Origin: Pseudomonadota bacterium
GTDB lineage: Bacteria; Pseudomonadota; Gammaproteobacteria; Steroidobacterales; Steroidobacteraceae
DNA length: 8,066 nucleotides
Reading direction: 5' to 3'
Assembly: GCA_028067895.1 (NCBI GenBank)
Contig: JAPTUI010000206.1
Location: forward strand, 1-8,066
How positions within the stretch are numbered: position 1 is the stretch's first letter; each line of letters starts with the position of its first letter. Positions 4,687 to 8,066 of the stretch are shown in pieces. The notes below the pieces were generated by a model that saw only the letters and a list, made by a program, of their open reading frames with translations, made no database searches and was not told where the DNA came from. The position numbers were made by a program, and so were the translations under genes.

Positions 4687-6877
4687 TAAAGGGCCGACCC
4701 CAGACCCGCAGCAGTCTGTACCCGCCCCCGGTGGGTTATTCGCGCGATTCGCCAAGGCCGTCCAAGGCAATTGGCGCAGTCGAGCTCGGCCGGCTCAGAT
4801 CCCGCCCGAGGACTTCTCGGTGCTGCTGCTGCTGGCCGGGCGAGGTGCTGGAAAGACATGGGCTGCGGCGTCATATGTGAATGAGCAGGCTGCAGCGGGT
4901 GCGGTGCGCCGGATCGCGTTGATCGGCTCGACAGCCGGCGACACGCGCTACACCATGGTTGAGGGAGAGTCTGGCATCCTCACTGCGGCACGTGCCGCGG
5001 GGGTTGCCGTCGAGTATGAGCCCGGCAAGGGCCAAATCACGTGGCCGAGCGGCGCGATTGCTCGCTGTTTCAGTGCAGACACTCCAGACCAGCTCCGCGG
5101 TCCCGAGCATGATCTCGCATGGTGCGACGAGGCTGCCGCCTGGCGCCGTGCCGAGGAAACGTGGAGCAACTTACTCTTTACCATGCGCATCGGCACTCAG
5201 CCGCGCGTAATCATCACCACGACCCCTCGGCCGGTCCGATTGATCCGTGACCTCGTGGCTCGTGACGGTACGGACGGCATCGTTGTCCGGCGCATGAGCA
5301 CATACGACAACCGCACGAATCTTGCCCCGCAGTTCTTCGCGCAACTCGTGCGCCGGTTCGAGGGTACGAGATTGGCACGGCAGGAGCTGCTTGCCGAGCT
5401 GCTCGAGGACGTACCCGGCGCGTTGTGGTCGCGTGACGTGCTCGAGGCGACCCGTGTTGACCGAGCGCCAGAGCGCATGCAGAGAGTCGTGATCGGCGTT
5501 GACCCGGCCGGCTCATCGGCCGAAGGCGCCGACATGACCGGCATCATCGCCTGTGGTCTTGGTGCGGACGGCGAAGGCTATGTATTGGCTGACCTGTCCC
5601 GCCGCGGCACGCCGCGAGAATGGGCGAGCGCCGCGATTGCCGCCTATCACTCGCTGAAGGCCGACAAGATCGTGATCGAGCGGAACTTCGGCGGCGAAAT
5701 GGCCGCTGCGACGCTGGCGAGCATCGACCCGGCCGTGCCGGTGAAAGAGATCACCAGCTCTCGTGGCAAAGTCTTGAGGGCCGAGCCTATCGGTTCGATC
5801 TTCGAGCAGCGGCGCGCTCATATTGTCGGCGAGCTGCCTGAGCTCGAGGATCAGATGTGCTCGTTCACGGTGGATTGGAACCGTGCGCGGGACGGCAGTC
5901 CTGATCGCGTGGACGCGCTGACGTTCGCGCTGAGCGACCTCATGCTTGGCTTGCCGGCGGGCGGGTTCTTCAAAGAGGCCATGTTTCTCAATGACAGCCA
6001 GCCCGTGGTTCTCACTCGGCGTCCACTCGTTGTCTTTGCGGTACTCGGCACGCACGACACCCAGCCCGGGAGTGATGCCGTCGCGGTCTTGTACCTGGCG
6101 AAGTCGAGCCGTCCCGATGCCGCGTTGACGATACTCGATTGGGCGATTGCAACGCATGAGACGGCGCTGCTGCGTGGTGCATGGCTCGAGGACGTTGCGC
6201 GGACCCTCGGCGGCTGGGCGGCAGCGACACAGACCACGAGCGCAGGCATCTGGCTCGAGCGCTCCACGCCGGCCGGCGGGGCCCTCGCTGAACTCGGCGT
6301 GGCGCACCGCCTGCAGATCATGGACGCAACCGATGCGCTGAAACAGTTACCGGTGACGCTGCCCGAGCGCGTGGCGTTGGCGGCAAAATACATCGGCACC
6401 GGCACCCTGGTGCGGATCGGCGCCGAGGCGCACGCGAAGGCCGCAACGTTCCGCGGGCTCACCCGTAACCACTTCATGGCTCAAATCTGTGCATACGGGT
6501 CAGAGAATGCCGGCCCGACTGAATTCGTCCATGCGCTCTGTATCGCGGTAATGCTCGCGTTGAACGATGACGCCGAGGCGAGCCGACGGCTGGCAGAGAC
6601 CGGCCGCGCCATGCCGCACGAGGTACAGGGGCCGCAGTTCAGCGAGACCGCCGCCAGCCTCCCGCCGCAGCAGCACCTACCGAGCCGAGCCGAGCGGCTC
6701 GCCGCCGCGGTTGCCGCCTATGAGCGCGCGTTGGCGCGCTGGCAGTCAGATTATCAAGCGGAACTCGAACGCCAACGCCGAATTGGCCGTAACCCTACAT
6801 GGGTACCGCCGGATGGATTCCTGCGCGGCTTTCGGCCGAAGCCCCAAGACCCCCGCGCACTGACGAGGTTGACATGA
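4673..6877 (+). CDS. terL: Terminase large subunit, with an extra C-terminal domain
   Basis: A 734-residue packaging motor that pumps DNA into the procapsid and cuts it. ATPase domain, about 30-260: Walker A GRGAGKT at 56-62 (Lys61), Walker B WCDE with Asp152 and Glu153, and motif VIITTTPRP at 179-187. RNase H-like nuclease, about 270-430: Asp277 in VDPAG, Glu336 in VIERNFGG, and Asp411/Asp414 in DRVDALTFAL. Most large terminases of this type end near 430-500 residues. Here about 300 more follow: residues 450-635 seem to repeat the nuclease plan (Asp462/Asp468, Glu529 in WLERSTPAGG, and FVHALCIAVMLAL where His620 stands in place of the last Asp), then a charged helical tail at about 655-690. 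Start ATG 4673 has GGAG at 4662-4665 seven bases upstream; ATG 4667 is only one base from it, and an in-frame ATG at 4562 would double the overlap. The ATPase and first nuclease are sure; the second domain is my inference. Confidence 0.94.
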   Translation: MSPPDKGPTPDPQQSVPAPGGLFARFAKAVQGNWRSRARPAQIPPEDFSVLLLLAGRGAGKTWAAASYVNEQAAAGAVRRIALIGSTAGDTRYTMVEGESGILTAARAAGVAVEYEPGKGQITWPSGAIARCFSADTPDQLRGPEHDLAWCDEAAAWRRAEETWSNLLFTMRIGTQPRVIITTTPRPVRLIRDLVARDGTDGIVVRRMSTYDNRTNLAPQFFAQLVRRFEGTRLARQELLAELLEDVPGALWSRDVLEATRVDRAPERMQRVVIGVDPAGSSAEGADMTGIIACGLGADGEGYVLADLSRRGTPREWASAAIAAYHSLKADKIVIERNFGGEMAAATLASIDPAVPVKEITSSRGKVLRAEPIGSIFEQRRAHIVGELPELEDQMCSFTVDWNRARDGSPDRVDALTFALSDLMLGLPAGGFFKEAMFLNDSQPVVLTRRPLVVFAVLGTHDTQPGSDAVAVLYLAKSSRPDAALTILDWAIATHETALLRGAWLEDVARTLGGWAAATQTTSAGIWLERSTPAGGALAELGVAHRLQIMDATDALKQLPVTLPERVALAAKYIGTGTLVRIGAEAHAKAATFRGLTRNHFMAQICAYGSENAGPTEFVHALCIAVMLALNDDAEASRRLAETGRAMPHEVQGPQFSETAASLPPQQHLPSRAERLAAAVAAYERALARWQSDYQAELERQRRIGRNPTWVPPDGFLRGFRPKPQDPRALTRLT

Positions 6878-7017
6878 CCCCAGACGTTACCGAATGGTCC
6901 TGCAGCGAGCGATACGGGCCATGGCGCTGTTTTGAGTTGGAAACGTTCCAATTCACTCATACGCTCTCACATGCAATACTCACTGCATGGACATCAGTAC
7001 CGCCCTTGACCGCGTGA
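6874..7017 (+). CDS. Possible small protein overlapping the terminase stop
   Basis: A 47-codon ORF whose ATG forms an ATGA overlap with the terminase stop and has GAGG at 6865-6868, five bases upstream. The product is rich in aromatic residues and has two Cys (MTPDVTEWSCSERYGPWRCF, then ELETFQF). I recognise no family. Against it: its last third overlaps the ribbon-helix-helix gene in another frame and crosses the palindrome and possible promoter. It may be real only in its first half, or be a chance ORF. Confidence 0.33.
   Translation: MTPDVTEWSCSERYGPWRCFELETFQFTHTLSHAILTAWTSVPPLTA
6937..6951. promoter_or_regulatory. Palindrome TTGGAA-ACG-TTCCAA, candidate operator
   Basis: Two perfect 6-bp arms with a 3-bp centre lie 36 bases before the ribbon-helix-helix gene. 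Ribbon-helix-helix proteins usually bind short dyads near their own promoter, so self-control is a sound guess. The same dyad is just upstream of, or touching, the possible promoter. Confidence 0.38.
6952..6980 (+). promoter_or_regulatory. Weak candidate promoter for the ribbon-helix-helix gene
   Basis: TTCACT at 6952-6957 and AATACT at 6975-6980 are 17 bp apart, each matching 4 of 6 sigma70 consensus bases. Transcription would begin near 6986-6987, which is the ATG itself. No Shine-Dalgarno sequence precedes that ATG, so a leaderless mRNA is possible. An alternative pairing is TTGGAA (6937-6942) with TACGCT (6960-6965). Support is weak. Confidence 0.25.
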
Positions 7018-7196
7018 CGATCACGCTGCCGCCGCAACTCCGTGAGCGCCTCGACCGGTTCGCCTTCGATTCGCACCGCAGCCGAAGCAATGCCGTCGCG
7101 CTCCTGCTCGCCGAAGCGCTCGACCACCGAGCTGACACCGTCCCGGTCGAGCCTCACCGCATCACGATGGAGAGTCAACACCATGACTGTCGATGA
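6987..7196 (+). CDS. Ribbon-helix-helix (CopG/Arc-type) DNA-binding protein
   Basis: A 69-residue regulator. The ribbon strand is RVTITL at 9-14, followed by Pro-Pro, helix A (QLRERLDRFAFDSH, 17-30), the turn SRSN and helix B (AVALLLAEALDH, 36-47). In this fold two chains pair their strands to read DNA in the major groove, with strand residues Thr11 and Thr13 facing the bases. The basic and histidine-rich tail after residue 48 is short and unlike a toxin-binding tail. No typical toxin gene follows, so an antitoxin role has little support. The ATG at 6987 has no clear ribosome site, but the family strand starts only nine residues later and no better start is seen. A palindrome lies 36 bases upstream. 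It overlaps the next gene by 14 bases. A regulator set between the terminase and downstream genes may control the late genes. Confidence 0.8.
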   Translation: MDISTALDRVTITLPPQLRERLDRFAFDSHRSRSNAVALLLAEALDHRADTVPVEPHRITMESQHHDCR

Positions 7197-7404
7197 ATAT
7201 GAGCATCTGATCCGGCTGCGCACCACAACGCGCGAGCAGGCTATCGCAGCCTACAAGGCTGTACTTGCCGACTATGAAACCCAAAAGGTTGCCGCCATCA
7301 AACAGGTCCGTGCGAAGTTGAAAAACCCTCACTGGCATCCTTTCTCGTGGGTTTCACTCAACATCGGCCGGCCGCCGACTCACCCCGCGACCGTCGGTTT
7401 TTAG
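7183..7404 (+). CDS. Hypothetical small helical protein
   Basis: A 73-residue protein that I do not recognise. Residues 1-48 should form two charged helices (VDEYEHLIRLR, then TTREQAIAAYKAVLADYETQ running into KVAAIKQVRAKLK), probably a coiled coil. The last 25 residues are a proline- and aromatic-containing tail (NPHWHPFSWVSLNIGRPPTH). The ATG has GGAGAG at 7169-7174 eight bases upstream and lies within the end of the previous gene, overlapping it by 14 bases. The frame is also open further upstream, to 7042, but that part looks like out-of-frame sequence. It is likely expressed with the regulator before it and the gene after it, ten bases on. No sign of membrane segments or catalytic motifs. 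Confidence 0.66.
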   Translation: MTVDEYEHLIRLRTTTREQAIAAYKAVLADYETQKVAAIKQVRAKLKNPHWHPFSWVSLNIGRPPTHPATVGF

Positions 7405-7414
7405 GAGCGACACA

Positions 7415-8066
7415 ATGACCGCAAACGCAAACGCACAATCGCTTCCGAAATGGGTCGACGGCCTGCAGCGCATGATTGACGACATGATTGCGCGCATCGA
7501 CCGCCTGGACCCGCAGCGCACAGACGCCGACGACGTTTCGACGCGCTCGGCCTACGAAACTGCCGCACTGCCGAAGCAACGTCAGGCCGTCCCGCCGCGC
7601 CGCAATTCGGACCTCGATGCCGGTAAAGTTAGCCTGACAACCTCGGGCCAGCGCGCTGACGCCATGCTGCGTGAGGCTCGCGCGTTTTATAACAAGCTCT
7701 CGCGCACGCTCACCCCCGAGGAGCGCAATCAGATCGCCGCCGCTCGCACTCGTGCTGATTCGGTCTATGCAATGCACGCGCGGCCGGTGCCGGAGACACT
7801 GCCGGGTGAAACACCGCGCGGATATCGTGCGCGGCTCGCCAGCGGCCTGCAGGACTTTTCGCCGAATCTCACGCGCACAAACCTTGACGCGCTGCCTGAT
7901 TCTGCGCTCACACTTGCAGAGGACCGTGTCTATCAGGACGCAATCGAGGCTGCACGCCGACCTAACGTGATACCCACAGGCACGTTGCGCGCTCGCACAT
8001 ACCGCGACGAAGCGACGGGTCACAAGATCACCGAATACCACGGCGATCCGATGGCGTGGCTCAGAT
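7415..8066 (+). CDS. Phage protein of unknown function, N-terminal part (3' partial)
   Basis: The frame runs open from ATG 7415 to the window end: 217 residues so far. AGGAG at 7403-7407, overlapping the previous stop codon, sits seven bases upstream. The start is helical (WVDGLQRMIDDMIARIDRLD), a Pro/Arg-rich link follows, then a helix rich in Ala and Arg at about 80-130 (RADAMLREARAFYNKLSRTL), and further on LTRTNLDALPDSALTLAEDR. The segment TGTLRARTYRDEATGHKITE, followed by YHGDPMAWL, looks like a small beta domain with conserved Gly-Asp-Pro. I do not recognise the family. It does not look like a portal, the usual next gene after a large terminase. A virion or scaffold-like protein is a guess from position only. 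Codon choice is a little more mixed than in the upstream genes. Confidence 0.72.
   Translation, partial: MTANANAQSLPKWVDGLQRMIDDMIARIDRLDPQRTDADDVSTRSAYETAALPKQRQAVPPRRNSDLDAGKVSLTTSGQRADAMLREARAFYNKLSRTLTPEERNQIAAARTRADSVYAMHARPVPETLPGETPRGYRARLASGLQDFSPNLTRTNLDALPDSALTLAEDRVYQDAIEAARRPNVIPTGTLRARTYRDEATGHKITEYHGDPMAWLR

Noticed and set aside
5513..6307. A 264-codon - strand ORF opposite the terminase gene
   Set aside because: Antisense shadow of a gene with clear Walker and nuclease motifs; no recognisable domain of its own.
6987..7404. Toxin-antitoxin pair made of the ribbon-helix-helix protein and the 73-residue protein
   Set aside because: The second protein shows no RelE/ParE, PIN or other toxin motifs, and the regulator has no evident toxin-binding tail.
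7358..8041. A 227-codon - strand ORF at the right end
   Set aside because: The + strand frame from 7415 has a good ribosome site, fits the gene spacing, and stays open to the end; the antisense product has a Cys/Arg-rich shadow composition.

Overview
The window is a high-GC segment of a tailed phage or prophage. Every supported gene lies on the + strand. Genes are packed head to tail, and most junctions are overlaps of a few bases. Base composition and codon use suggest a GC-rich bacterial host, most likely a proteobacterium, but nothing here fixes the taxon. No tRNA, rRNA, CRISPR array or insertion sequence was seen. Both ends cut through genes.

Left third (1-2093), replication: the C-terminal end of a primase/polymerase-type protein is followed, with a 4-base overlap, by a complete D5/P4-type superfamily 3 helicase. 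Right after the helicase stop codon is a 103-bp mirror-symmetric element: three 9-bp repeats, a 49-bp core with a central palindrome, then three inverted 9-bp repeats. It is a good candidate replication origin or operator. The rest of the gap up to 2093 has no convincing gene, but ends in a nested dyad and a candidate promoter.

Middle (2094-3999), recombination and accessory replication: a 200-residue small serine recombinase (resolvase/invertase type), two small unknown proteins (65 and 115 residues), a single-stranded DNA-binding protein with a classic acidic C-terminal tip, and a 98-residue probable DNA-binding protein. The ribosome site of the 65-residue gene lies inside a 9-bp hairpin whose loop holds the start codon.

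Right (4042-8066), packaging and beyond: a Cys/His plus helix-turn-helix protein at the usual place of a small terminase, then a 734-residue large terminase. The terminase is far longer than usual because its ATPase and nuclease domains are followed by what looks like a second, degenerate copy of the RNase H-like nuclease fold. Then come a possible 47-residue ORF, a ribbon-helix-helix regulator with a palindrome and a possible promoter just upstream, a 73-residue unknown, and the start of a protein of unknown function cut by the window end.

Together: primase, helicase and SSB would copy the genome, perhaps from the mirror-repeat element; the resolvase could separate multimers or invert a segment; the terminase pair would package the DNA. 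Iteron-like repeats, SF3 helicase, SSB and resolvase together would fit a plasmid-like prophage, but this is inference.
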